Shown here piece by piece: positions 47,518 to 60,269 of a stretch of DNA of 64,000 nt; the stretch's first letter is position 1; every line of letters begins with the position of its first letter. Under the pieces are notes generated by a model, which worked only from the letters and a program-made list of their open reading frames with translations, had not been told where the DNA came from and made no database searches. The DNA lies in NCBI GenBank assembly GCA_028015205.1, contig CM051521.1, positions 94,030,513 to 94,094,512 of the forward strand, written 5' to 3'. A program made the position numbers and the translations under genes. The stretch is from Mytilisepta virgata (taxonomy: Eukaryota; Mollusca; Bivalvia; Mytilida; Mytilidae).

Positions 47518-49577
47518 TTTAACACAGGTTGGAGTGTATTAAGGAAATGCTTGTTGAGTTTAAAGCCCTTGCTTTTATTGGAATTACAAAATGGACCACC
47601 TGGAAATTACATCTTACAAATTGTAGGTATCGTAAATTCATGTCAATGTAAAAGCATTAAGAGATGTTTTCTTTAACACTGTTCTGTGGTACATGTATAT
47701 CAAATTTTGTACCCCCTTCATATACGGATTTCGTATTTGTTAAATTAAATGGGCGATTAGATTAGCTGTGTATCCAAATAGAAAACGATTGTTTCTGATA
47801 ATGTATTCTTTCAGTAGATGTCCGAGTTAAATCAATTTATACAACTTTATCCGAATAACATCTAGGGTCAAGAATAATAAATCGAATAAACTTAAAGTCG
47901 TCTGCTCGTTACCATGAGACCTATTGACAAGAATCATGAATTATTTCAGTGTTATATTAATCAATTCCGACATAATCTCTTAGTTAGATGGTTAATCTTG
48001 TCGCCGAACACGACATTCATTAGCGAGGTCTAATTCATGAAAGACTTACTGCTGCTTTATAGGAGCACTTTAATGACTAAAAATTACACGTAATGACATT
48101 AAGATATTCTCAGACAACAACAAAGCTATGTTAATTGGCTTTATATGTCTAAATGCTGAATATAAAAGTGAAACAATGACATTTAATAATAAACAGTAGA
48201 CATCACGAAATTGCACGACATAACAATAACGTGAATGATCCAATTTTAGTACTTCAAACCTTGGAGAATTCAAAACATGTTTATAGTCAATTTCGTGTCC
48301 ATTATTTCATTTACTTATCCGGCAATAAATTTTATAAAGATAAATTCATCACTTCACCTTTGTAAACTTTTCTAAATACATATATCTGTCTCGCTGAATG
48401 TACTTCCATTTTATGCGTTAAATCATTCTGTAATTTCATTTTTACTTCACTTGTACATGTATGTCTATTTTAGCAAATTATTTCTTGATTCGGTTGCTTG
48501 AAAAGCTGGAAATTTCTAAAAACGAAACAGTAGCCCTAAATTACCAAAAACATTCTTTGTCATGGAGTTAAAGATTTTTGTTTACAGATTCCCCTTGTTT
48601 TTTTTTTTTTTACATTTCCTGAACTGTCGTTAAATTCTAGTCCAAAAATGTTACGTTTATTTTGAAAACTAATGAGTATCTCCCTCTCCCCTCTTTCCTC
48701 AGACCTCTGTGGCTTTAACCTTTTTCGGTCGTATCGGCACTTGAATTTGCTCGTCAAGTTTTTTTATTATTGTTTCCGTTTTCAAATTTTTGCCGCTGCG
48801 ACAAGAGACGTATCCAAAAATATCATCATATGTTTAAATTTATTAAATCGACGGGAACAAAGAATTGAAAAAAGTCTTTCACACGAAAAAAATCAGGTTT
48901 TTCAGCAATTTTTATCAATGCAATATCTGACATTTTTATTTGTATATAATAATTTATTTTGCATGTTCATGAAATAATGTAATCATATTGTTACACGAAG
49001 TATACGCTATGCTCGTGTGTTATTCTATAAAAGAATTAATATAAATGAACAAAACCTGGTAGACAGTAAGTACCCGAGGATGTCATCATATCGACAACCA
49101 AAAATTTTGTAACTAAGGAAGTGCAAAGTTTGTCTTAGCTTAGCTTCTTAGTTTAACAAGCCTTTGTCGCACTACGGTTACCTGATGAAGATTAATTCAG
49201 AAAGCACTTCATGTGAAAAAATCTGGTGCCAAGTGTACATGTATCTGTAGTTTATAACAATCGTGATAACGGTAATAAATTCTTAAAAGATGTTAATTCA
49301 ATAAAAAGAAGAAAGTTCTAATTTTTGGTAGAATTCTTAATGCTATCAGCTAGTAGAACATTCAATATTTTGACCCCAGAAAAATGACGAAACAGAGTAT
49401 ATTGAGCATTAAAGTATACATACATAATAGGAACATTTCTATAATATACTTTCTGGATTGGATGTATATATAAATATGGTCGTTATTCATGTATGGACTA
49501 GATGAGTTAAATCAAAATACGCGATGCAGATTTCCCAAATCTCTCATCAAATGTATTTTAAGTTTATTTTCAAACAG
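47518..49577. other. AT-rich intergenic stretch
   Basis: No gene recognised. The segment at 48670-48790 (GTATCTCCCTCTCC... TTTTTTTATTATTGTTT) is a diverged copy of 50365-50475 and is repetitive, so the open frame at 48672-48977 is not credited. Confidence 0.4.
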
Positions 49578-49760
49578 ATCAATGCAAGACTGCCGTGGAA
49601 CCAAGTGGAAGGTATACCATTCTATGGTACCGATTATGATGCACACGATGATGCACAAGATACGTGTGTATGCATATTTCGTCGATTTACGACTCCACTG
49701 GTGTACTCGAGCCCTAAAATGTTGAATCCGAGACAAGAATTTAAAGCTTTGAAGATCTGA
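49578..49760 (+). CDS. Candidate 3'-terminal exon, unknown protein
   Basis: After a good acceptor (TTTATTTTCAAACAG ending at 49577), 60 codons run to TGA with balanced composition (INARLPWNQVEGIPFYGTDY at the start, KMLNPRQEFKALKI at the end). I do not recognise a family. Frames on both strands are open here (49489-49725 plus, 49512-49766 minus), which weakens the case. Upstream exons would lie at lower coordinates on the plus strand. Confidence 0.35.
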   Translation: MNARLPWNQVEGIPFYGTDYDAHDDAQDTCVCIFRRFTTPLVYSSPKMLNPRQEFKALKI

Positions 49761-49794
49761 GTTCATATATGTATACTATATAATACTTGTTTAG

Positions 49795-50072
49795 CCTAGC
49801 AGCATTTTTGCGCCTGTCCCAAGTCAGGAACCTCTAGCCTTTGTTAGTCTTGTGTGTTTTTTAAATTTTGGTTCATTTTTATGTTTCGGAGTTAAGTGTG
49901 CCGTCCATTTTGCTGAACTAGTATACGTTATTGTTTAGGGGCCAGCTGATGACCTCCTTCCTGCGGGCTTTTCTCGCTGCATTGAAGACCCATTGGTAAC
50001 CTTGAGCTGCTCTTTGGTCAGATTGTTGTCTCTTTGACACATTCCCCGTTTCCATTCTCTATTCTATATATA
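49795..50072 (+). repeat. Interspersed repeat family B (copy 2)
   Basis: The fullest copy, running from GCCTGTCCCAAGTCAGGAAC through GGGGCCAGCTGATGACC to TTGTTGTCTCTTTGACACAT and TTTCCATTCTCTATTCTA. Related to 23357-23643 (reversed) and 57838-57950 (3' part only). Confidence 0.85.
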
Positions 50073-53000
50073 TATTGGAGGATTTTGCAAGTATTTGTCA
50101 CTGGAACAAACTTATTGAAAACTATAAACTATGGATAATATAAGACCTGAGATTGCTAATCCACATGCGAAACTAATTTAGGTAATAATGAGCCATATAC
50201 AAAATCAAAGTGTACAGTGAGATCGTTTGTGTTTTGTGTCTTTTAAATAACTGTAAGGTCTTTGAAGAAGCATAGAATCAAACGCTCATAATTTATGGTA
50301 AGGTTAAAATGATCAGATTCAGTGTAAATCATCAAGTTATAAAAGTGTTAATGTTTTTAAACTAAGGAGTATCTCTCTAGTGTATAGCTTTGTCCTTAGA
50401 TTGTTTTCGCTCCACCATTTCGGTCATTTTGGCATTTTTGAATTTACCGTTCAATTTTTTTATTATTGTTTTGGTTTTCTCAATTTATGCCTCGGGGAAG
50501 TAGTTGGTATCTCGGGGACAATAAAGTTACTATAATACCTCTCATTCCTGTAATATCTTTATCAAATTTAAACACACGACGTTGTTCGTATGCGACATCC
50601 TTGAAAATAAATTAGCTACATGTATATTGCGTTTCCAAAGTTTGCATATAATTACCGAAGCCATTGCTATTACGTATTATGAAACATCCGGGACATTTGG
50701 AAGTAACAATCGGTAATTAATGGCCAGATACTTTAAAAAAAACAAAATGACCAAATTATACTTTGTTGGAACCTTACTGGAGTTGACGGGAAATTAACAG
50801 CGACAACAAAGATTTTCCTATGGTTATTTTGAACATGTTTGCTCCTATTTGTAATGCAAGACATGAAATTGGAAGTCGGCAGTAATTAAATTTAAAATGA
50901 TTTACTGGACAATTCAATGACTAAAAGGTCTTGATTTTGAGTTCAGATTAAGAAAAAGAATTGCATGAAAATCAAAGAAGAAGAAAAATATTTTGCATAA
51001 AGAATCAAACTACTCCGTTCCTTTTTTATAATTTGACCTGCATGACTATGTACTTATGACATGTATGAGGTACCTACATTATTTAAGTGACATTTCAAAT
51101 TGAATTGAAACAAAAAATTTATATATATTACAATATATTTGAATAAAATTTCACATTTTTCAAATAATTTCCTTATACGGTTGTATTTCACAAATTAAAA
51201 ATTGCCTGAAGATATACAGTCCAATTTAAATGCAAACCGCTGTGCCTTTATCATCGTTTTTAGAATTCTAATAAAATAAGTCTTTCAATCATTGTCATGA
51301 TTGTAAACAGTAGATCATTAGACAAGTTAATAATATTACCATAACCACGATAACGTAAAATGTTCAAAAGAAATTCAATAAGCTTTTCTAAAATAAATTT
51401 GCCTTCATCAAATTATTTAATATCTCTGTCAGATGTCAATCAATTTGAATACATTTTTAAACAAATTTTAAATTCTTGAAGAAATCAACTTTTCTGTTTA
51501 ATATTATTGGACAGATAAGATTTGATTAAGATTGTACACGCATTCGACATGGTAGAAGAGTTCATAAAAATTGTAAACATTTTGCCATATTTTTTTCAAT
51601 GTCATTCAAACAAGTAGATAGGCAGATCAAGTTGAATAATACCAAAGTCAGCTTCTATGTTCTTATTGAAATTTTATTCATTTTGTTCATTATATGCAGA
51701 AGGCTGACCAACGGCATTCCAAATAATGCAAAAAGATGACACAAACACAGAACACAGAACAAACTACAAAAATTTTTTTTCTCGAAAATGACAAGAAGAC
51801 TTTAAATCCATATTGGACTCTCACGAATACTGCCGATATCTATTGAACTCCATGACTAGATAGCATTAAACCCTTTATGGGAGTGTTATTTCAGACTTTT
51901 TCGTTGAGTAGATCGACAGTATCGGACTTGCAGCTATGGGAGCCTTAGCTAGTTTAACAGTTAAAACGAGCTCATTCTGACCCTGCCATCTAAATTATGT
52001 ACCGTCCAGTCTAATATTGCAGTTCTAGCAAGCGGTCACCTTGTTGGTAATCTTACTGTAATGGTTTTTATAGTGTGTTTTATACACCAGAGTGTCAGGA
52101 TAGATAAGGGGAATGTTTGGGTACCCATAATACCCCACCACTGTTCAGTGTCTGTGGCAAGTCAGACTATCCTGACTTTCTGTTGTGTTAATGTTCTTGT
52201 TTTGTGGTCTTTTATGTTATTTTTTTTTTGTCCGGGGTTCTGTCTGTTGGGTTGCTATTGTTGATTTGTATGCCATTGTTGACTTTTCCTGTTATCCATT
52301 TTGTTGTTTATACACATAAAACAACATAATCAGGATAGTCGTGATTTGATTCAGACACTTAACCTATATTCAGGTTTTTATTTGCACATTTATGCTTTAC
52401 ATTAAAAATTATACAGAATTTTGAATCTCAAGTATGAAAAACAAAATTTTATTTAACAATTTCCTTACGTTGGAGGTTATAGGACCTGACTGTTCTTTAT
52501 GAGAGTGACTGTGTGATAAATTAGTGCAATGTCAGCATGGTGGTATTCATTTGTGCATGTTTATGACAAAGTATTTCCAGTAAATAATTACATGTACGAT
52601 GTAGCTTTAAAATATTTTCATTTGATTTATTAATTCGATACCGTGCCATATTTGATTAAGGTGTAATCATTAAACAATTTTTATACATCGCACTAAACGC
52701 CACGACGTTATGTTCACCAGGGATACAAAGTAATCTATTTTGATATTCTTCCCATGTGTTCGGGCCTAACATAAAGATAACTAGTTCAAATATTACAACA
52801 ATAAACCAAGTTAAATGTTTAGTGCTTCTGTCTGACTTCCAGATAATCAGATTATTAGTCTTTTGTAAATCCAGTTCCTTCTAAAGCAAGCCAAAACCCT
52901 CTGCTGCATCGTTCGGATTGATTAGTCTGGACATTTCAATTTAAAACCAATTCTTATTATGCAACCTCCATTTTTCTTATTTTTTGCATGAAAGCAAACA

Positions 53001-53204
53001 AAAAGACACGCGTGCCAAACAATCATTTCAGGATATACAGGATAATTCTTTAATACCCTAGTGTTATATACACTTTCTAATTATGTAAAAATTGACTTGC
53101 AAAAATGGTTTTAGAAACAAGGAATTTTCTAGTCTGAAAATAAGTCTCATTATCTTTAATCGTGTTTAATATAAAAGCATATTATTTGAAATATTCAAAA
53201 ATGA
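50073..53204. other. AT-rich intergenic stretch
   Basis: No gene recognised in about 3 kb. A repeat fragment lies at 50365-50475 (see 48670-48790). The GT-rich segment at 52040-52310 may be another old repeat. Confidence 0.4.
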
Positions 53205-53544
53205 TAACTGGGACACACTTTTTTGAAATTTGATTATGAAAGTGCAGAATACTTGATTGCCTAATACAGATAAAGCAAATACTCCGGTAAAAATCGTGAT
53301 GGAAAAGTTGAATGAAATCGTGGATAACGACTACAATGATCTTAACAAAACACATACTTCCGGACGTTAGCGTAAACGTTGGGAATATCAGGGTCGTGAG
53401 GTTGGTAACTTTTATATTGACATTATACAGAAGGTAAAAATTGCACTGTACGCAATAGACGATGGGAATTCCAAAGCTTACTGGGAAAAATATTTTCCCC
53501 AAATGTCCGAACGGAAATTAAATGAAATACTGTCCGATGAATGA
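53205..53544 (+). pseudogene. Broken coding remnant, unknown protein
   Basis: From about 53252 to TGA at 53542-53544, one frame reads as charged, helix-like protein (PVKIVMEKLNEIVDNDYNDL, RKRWEYQGREVGNFYIDIIQ, NSKAYWEKYFPQMSERKLNE). It is interrupted only by TAG at 53368-53370. A one-base frame change near 53255 adds FDYESAEYLIA upstream. Composition is clearly unlike the surrounding AT-rich DNA, so I think it is a decayed gene or transposon gene. I cannot name the family. The minus-strand frame at 53182-53502 is its shadow. Confidence 0.5.
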
Positions 53545-56500
53545 ACGCAGCATATCTGTGTCGGAAATTAGAAAGCTGAAAATATTTCATTCAATGAAGT
53601 AATATTTATTCTATCATAAAGACTTTAAAAAAAATGTGCAGATTATTGGGTTTGGTGCAAGTCAAAGATAAAATCTGTATTATAGGCAATTTAAAGCAAT
53701 TCTAGTTTGAGTTCCAAAAGCAACCAACAGTAGATGTGTTGAATCCTTTAATCAACCCTTTTCGTCAAAAAAGTCTTCGCTAACAAGTTCAATGGAAGAT
53801 TTTTATATGTTATGTTTTTGTGATATTGTTTATCGTACAATCTCAATACGTCATTTACTAAACCGTATTAGTACTTGAACTGTTTTTATTTTCAAATAAC
53901 ATTGCAAATTGTCTAATAAAAAATATTATGACGGGTTAAAGATTAAATTTTTGAGATGATTTAGGCAAAAACAAAACTCTTATAGATGATTGGGTAATTG
54001 ACCTTTTAGAGTAGAAGGATCTTCGAGCATCTTTAATTTTGAATATATGATCTAAAGTGCTTACTAACTTACTTCTGTAAAATCATCAAAATATAAAAAA
54101 AATAAATGCAATGAAAGATTCTGTATCAATTTGTCTGTGTGCTAGTGAATACTTTTCAATCACTTTTTTAACAGAATTTTCCTCATTTTAAAATAAATTT
54201 GGTGCTACATGTATAGATTACTATAAACCCAGATTATAAATTTGGTATGAACCATTAATGCACATTTCTGTTATCTGTTAGATATATGTAGTTTCATGAC
54301 ATATACATTCACTTTTAAAAATCAGAAATCTTGAGAAAAAAGGGAAAACTCGAAATTAATAAAACTAAACAAATAAAACTGACCAGGTATCACTTCTTTA
54401 ATGTGGCTACTGACGGCTCGAAAACTGTAACAGTTGAATAGTTTTAATTAGAGCACTCTATAATGTTTCTGACAAAATTTGTTGTCTTTTTTTACGATAC
54501 ATATTTTCATTAACTGTTTGATCATGTTCGTAAGTCATGTAAGTGAGTATTGTAGTCTTTATCGTATTTCAAACTGTTGGTACATTATTTGACTTGTTTT
54601 TTTTAACTCTAACGGGATACGTTAGAAATATTTCTTCTCGATTGCTCTTATTAAATTAGTTGTTTAACATGTAGTTTAGAAAAAGTATCTAACCTTCGCA
54701 ATCGGTAATGTGATAAATAATGACATCTGGATACAAAAAACTACGAATAAGCGTTGTTCTTTGTTAACAACAAAATGTCCGATGTCTTTACCCTGTCATT
54801 CTCCTGTGCCCACGATAACATTCATTGATTGAGTCATCACTTAACCAAATTTAATAAATAACAGAAGATTTGCAAATGTAATACAATTTGGAAGTCATTT
54901 ATTTTTTAATGTGCTATTATTTACATGCATTGACAGTTTGCGTCGTATTTTTCCTGTTGAATTGTCTTTCGTAGAAACTGATTTTTTTCGATTTTGTGGA
55001 TAAATACGATATATGACGTAGGGGAAATCCAATTTCTTCAAGGAAAAACAATTACAGTTGTGAATGTTATTTAATTCTTTAATAACATATCAAAACGGAG
55101 ATGTCTTTCTATTTTTTTTTAATTTTAAATACGAAGCAATTCAATGTCATCAGACTTAATTCTAGGACACACAATTTATCATTTGCTATAATGCACCTAC
55201 TTAAGGAACCATCATATTCCTAAATATCTTTGTTAAAAATATTTAAAATGAAAAGTGAAATAACTTTTTTAGCAGAGCAATCATTGAAAATTTAGAATGG
55301 ACTTGTTTACCGAGGCACAGCCGAGTAGTCTAGCTAAAATGTAGTTTATGATGTAGCACTGTTGCGATATTCCAAATATTCTATATCACACTCATCACAA
55401 AATATGGATTACTTGAGCCTGCTTAAATATGATGAATCTAAACTTACAACAGTAAATTGTTCTTATTTTCATACATTCTTACACATTTTTAAACGAGAAG
55501 AAACACAAATCATTAATTAAAAGTTCTTATTGGTTCTTGAAAACTAGATTTCATATGCAGATGTACGGTAAATTAATTTATATAGGTTGCAACGAAATAA
55601 CCAAATACATTAGTGATTGATGGGTGAAAAACCCATTGAAGTTTGCACCGAGTACTGAAGAAAAAAAAAGTGCAGAGAAAAAAACTTTTGTCACACAATA
55701 AAAAAATACCAGTGCTACTAAACTACCTAATTCATCATTTAGTATCTGAAACTCTGTTACACGTCATATTATTGATGACAGTACGGTTTGCTTAATATGT
55801 ACATCTTACGTGTAATGTAGATTACGACGTTGTAAATACTTATGCTTCTTCTCAACCAGATGAAATGTTTATGGCTGTTACATGTATGGTGAAGCTTTCA
55901 GAAGTAGGACTTGGTATATTACCAACATATATGTCGCAAACCGGAACGATTTCCAGAAACTATAGAACCACACAATAAGCTTGAAATTAGTTTAAGACCA
56001 TTTAAGAATCTTTAGTTAAAAAAGAAAAAAATCATTCAAATGTATATTGAATGATACATCAGTCTTGGAACATGTATATTTACATTTTACTTTGGAACTT
56101 ATACGTAAAACCGTAAACTATTACATGTAACCGTATAAATATTTGAATGAAAGAAAAGATAGTTTCCAAGAAGTATTTCATCTATTTTTGGTATACGTCA
56201 GATATGACAGATATATTGAAATACCTTACATGTACATGTATTTGTTTTTATCAGTTGTTACATGTACTATTCTATTGCTATATGTAGTGTCATTTAACAT
56301 TTTAAAACTATGATATCGTTCTTTGTCACTCTGGACAACTTTTTAGATATAAACATCAAGCATTATTTTACTCTTTTTTTAAATCGTGTTTTTTATACCG
56401 TTTTAAAATTCTTTACAAAACTGAACTTTTGATTTTTTTTTACATTCTGCTCCATGTAAAATGAGAACAAAAGTTTTCGTAACAAGGAAGTGTACTTCCT

Positions 56501-57010
56501 GAAATATTAAATCTACTACAATTATGTTTTATTCTAAAGATTAATGTTGAAAGAGACGAGACATGGCCTTAGGCAAATCTTAATAAAGGAACTCTCTTAA
56601 AATCATAGATGAGAAATCAATAACGTGCAATTATAATTTTGGTCATACAATATTACCAGTAATGGTATGCTAATGGTGTTCAATAACCTACAGTAAAAGA
56701 AGACAAAAAGCAGATCGGATCGATACGTTGCTCTTTAAAATTGACGATGTTTCTTTGAAAAATTTTGCAGAAGCGACTTTTGACAAGTAATTACAATGTA
56801 TATTGTTTTCCAATAATCATTATGAAATTGAAATGAGCGTTAAAGGGAAGCCTTTGTAGCCATAGCAAGATTTAGAACGTCTTATTGCATTAAACATGAA
56901 ACCTTAACAAAGTCACAATTTCTAATTCTAAATCTAGACACCTGTGATGGATCACGGGTGAAGAAACCATAGAGCTGTCCAGGCTGCGAATAGGGGAGAC
57001 CCTCTATTAG
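53545..57010. other. AT-rich intergenic stretch
   Basis: About 3.5 kb without a gene or repeat boundary I can define. ACATGTAC-type palindromes are frequent (for example near 56230). Confidence 0.4.
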
Positions 57011-57031
57011 GGGGGGGGGGGGGGGGGGGGG
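57011..57031. repeat. Poly-G run
   Basis: Twenty-one consecutive G. Confidence 0.95.
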
Positions 57032-57837
57032 TCGAGTCATAATACAGAAAGCCTAACCGCAGACCATAGTGGGTAAAATAAATTGCCGATGAGACAACCA
57101 CATACGATTTTCAATAATGCTTTGTACATGTTTTAAGGCTAGATATGGTTTCTAGGAGAATGATATCACTTCATATACTACTTTAATATGTCGTAACAAT
57201 AGTACAGATAGCAACATATAATATTGTTTTTCTTTTTTAAAGTATTCCAATGGCTCTCTCTTGCTTTGTTTTGTCTATTTGTGCTATGATGGTAAAACAA
57301 ACAAATATATGTCAAGGCTAGATACATGTATGGTTCCTAGGCGAATGGTATGACTTAATATTTGGGCATTAAATTTATTTTGTTTTGTTAATTAAAAAGG
57401 TCACAGGCAAAGTTTTTATGTTCATTTATTTTACCAACATAGCCAGTTGATTTCGAAAATTTCTGTATTTTTTATAATTTTCCAGGCATCAATTTATAGG
57501 TGTATTGAAATAGGTAAACGGAGACAAGTACCCATTGTTTTACATTTGTACATGCACTACTAACAGTCTATTAAGGGACATTTTGAGTAAGTTTGAGATT
57601 TACAAAAATTATCAAAAGATTCAATGTTTATTATTATTTGTTTGTTTGTTTGTTTAAAAATTGCATATTAAAGGGATCTTTACAATATCTAGTGTCTACT
57701 GCAATATTTCTACCGCTCAGTGTTCCATTCACCGTTGCTTTAAGTGAAAATAACATCTTAGTCAAAGATTTTATATAATGCATACCACTTAGGAACAAGT
57801 TAGGACACACTTAGGAACAAGACAGGACACACTGAAT

Positions 57838-57950
57838 GTTTCGCCTGCGTTGAAGACCAATTGGTAGCCTTGAGTTGTTTTCTGCTCTTTGGTCGGGTTG
57901 TTGTCTCTTTGACACATTCCCCGTTTCTATTCTCTATTCTATCCTTAAAA
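57838..57950 (+). repeat. Interspersed repeat family B (3' fragment)
   Basis: Matches the 3' part of 49795-50072 (GTTGAAGACCAATTGGTA, TTGTTGTCTCTTTGACACAT, CCCCGTTTCTATTCTCTATT). The open frame at 57861-58118 starts in it and is not credited. Confidence 0.85.
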
Positions 57951-58195
57951 TTCAACATTTTAAGAGTATTTAATAATAGCTTAAAATATGTTTTTCGTTA
58001 CTTTTTGATTTTGGAATTCATGGGGCAAAGTACCAGACCAAATCATACCATGTCCTTTATTGCCATGTATAAGTCAATTGAATTCTGGAAAAACAAGGTA
58101 AACATAGAACAAGTTTAATAACTAAAATAAAATTCAAGTTTTCATTTAGTCAGAAGATAATAAACTCAAAATCCATTAAAACTCAGCATGCACTG

Positions 58196-58345
58196 ACAAA
58201 TATACCTAAGGAGCAATCAAAAACGTAATCCATTGTACGGACAACCCCGGGAACACAAATGAACAACCACAAGCACAACAAATGAACACAGAAACCTAAA
58301 AAACAATGAACAACACGAACTCCTATAAAAACCAGGGGTGATAAT
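58196..58345. repeat. Interspersed repeat family A (copy)
   Basis: Close match to 13640-13800: TATACCTAAGGAGCAA, AACGTAATCCATTG, AAATGAACAACCACAA, GAACTCCTATAAAAACCAGG. Confidence 0.8.
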
Positions 58346-58516
58346 GGGGAATTCCCTACCCATTATTTATAGCTTTGGGGGGAAACTGGAATTTTATACG
58401 AAACCATTGTTTGCATTCCAAGTTATTATAAAGGTTTTTAGAAATTTTACACCGCCACAACCGGTAATAATACCTATATCGCGCCTTTCGGAAGATTAGT
58501 CGCAGACGAGACAAAA

Positions 58517-58597
58517 ATGGCCGGGGTTCAGTTAAATGTTTCCTTGAGAGAATGTTTTAAACTAAGTGATCCTGACTTTCAGGGTGAACTGAAACAG
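58517..58597 (+). CDS. Candidate first coding exon, unknown gene
   Basis: ATG in a strong start context (acaaaaATGG) opens 27 codons (MAGVQLNVSLRECFKLSDPD at the start, then FQGELKQ). It ends at a codon boundary with the donor GTACCC, after which the frame meets a stop. The preceding 60 bases are GC- and CpG-richer than the surroundings (ATATCGCGCCTTTCGGAAG), as expected of a promoter or 5' UTR. I do not recognise the protein and found no second exon in the remaining 5 kb. It could be a real gene running off the window, or chance. Confidence 0.35.
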
Positions 58598-59886
58598 GTA
58601 CCCTGTTCGTAGAAAGTTCTAAGATCAATATTTAATAAATACTTTAAGAAGAATAGAGTGTTTGAGTATGTAGGTTCTCTCTAAATTAAACAATTAACTA
58701 TTTATAGTCGGCATATTTTTCACATGAATGTATTACATCATACATGATATAGATGTGATTTTCGATTTTCATCAGAACAACTAGTGGTTATCAAAATGGC
58801 GCATTCTTTTTTTATTATTTCTTACTTATTTTTTATTTATTTTCTATGTACATAGCATTTAACATGAAATCGTAATTTATTGACAACCTCCATGACCTCC
58901 TCATGTATTTGATATAATATCTTGCTGAATCAATCGAGTAGGTCTGTTACAGTTGGATATGCCTGACTGTCATTGTGAGTGTAACATAGAAAACCGTAAT
59001 AAAAGCGTTGTCTCCTTTGGTTAAACTTTTATCACTCCCAAATATGTTTAGTGTCAAAAATTTGTTCATTTTATCTGATTTTTCATAATAAGTAAGTATT
59101 TAAATGACAGTAGTTAGATGTAATTATTTTTTTATATTAATTTTCAAATAAGGATTTTCATGGTTATTGAATCTTTACAATTTTTGTTATGAAAACCAAA
59201 TGAGTAAGTATTAACAAAAACATCTAAAGGATATAAAAATGTCACCCATCATCAATGTAATTAAACTCAAGAAGTTTTACGGGCACCTTTCAGTGAGTAT
59301 TGATTAAATGACTTGTCATTTAGAAGTAATGGATACTTGTCTTTTGATGTTGTATGAAGCTTGCTGACATTGTGATTATGAAAAGAAAATAATTACTTTG
59401 TTCATTGTCCTTGCTTAATTTTTCAAATAAATATATTACCTGATGTTACTCCCTGTTTTTAATAGGAGTTCACATTGCTAGTGGTTTAGTTTCTGTGCTG
59501 TCTTGTTCTCTCTTTTTGTTTACTTAATTATATTTTTTATTCTTTTAGCTATATGTGTATCCTTTTTGCGTTTGTTTTTTGTGTTCCATTCTCATGACGT
59601 TTTTGCTTGGGTTTCGAATGTACGGACTTTTTCCACTGTTTTGTCGCTTCGGTATTCTGTTGTCGATAATTAACTCTCTGTGATACTGGTTTCCTTTTCA
59701 CAGTAGTAGTATAGTACTAGATAACTACCCGTGCTTGGGTATCATAAAAAGATTGAATAGCTTTTCTTACCCCTTGGACAGAGCACCTCCGCTATTTTCG
59801 GAGAGCCAGGTATTTGTTCCATGTAAGGCAGTGAGCAAAAAAAAACCCATAATATTGCTTTTATATACAGATCTCTCACCGTGGTT
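58598..59886. other. AT-rich stretch downstream of the candidate exon
   Basis: No further exon found. The open frames at 59735-59954 overlap on both strands and are not supported. Confidence 0.35.
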
Positions 59887-60110
59887 CTCGGAAACAACAC
59901 GATTTTACCGTGGCAATGTGACCACCCCACGCTAGTATTATCGTGGCAGTCCACGCTGAGAAAATCGTGGCGACATCGTGGCGTGTCGTGGTGGCTACCG
60001 TGGCTATCGTGGCACGTAGCGTGGCAGTAGATGCATGTCCACGTTGATATTAATCGATTACGTAAGAGTGGTAAAACACTATGTATCGTGACCGTTATCG
60101 TGACCTGCCA
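59887..60110. repeat. CGTGG-motif cluster
   Basis: CGTGG or its reverse CCACG occurs about fifteen times in 220 bases, with spacers often CTAT or CGACAT. It resembles the motif-rich interior of the TTAA-flanked MITE (24838-25660), but with a different word and no termini that I can place. Confidence 0.6.
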
Positions 60111-60269
60111 CGTTATTTAGTGGTAGAAATTAACCTGTATTTCAATATATTCATTTTAATTTATCGTGCAATTGTTTTCTCTTTCAAAAAGAAGACTCTC
60201 TGTTTAAAATTTTCGTGTCAACAGAATTGACGTTGGTTTGAATGTGGATTGCTTTTTTCTTTTTTTTTT

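Noticed and set aside
48672..48977. 101-codon plus-strand frame
   Set aside because: Its start lies in a repeat with a diverged copy at 50365-50475, and the rest is AT-driven.
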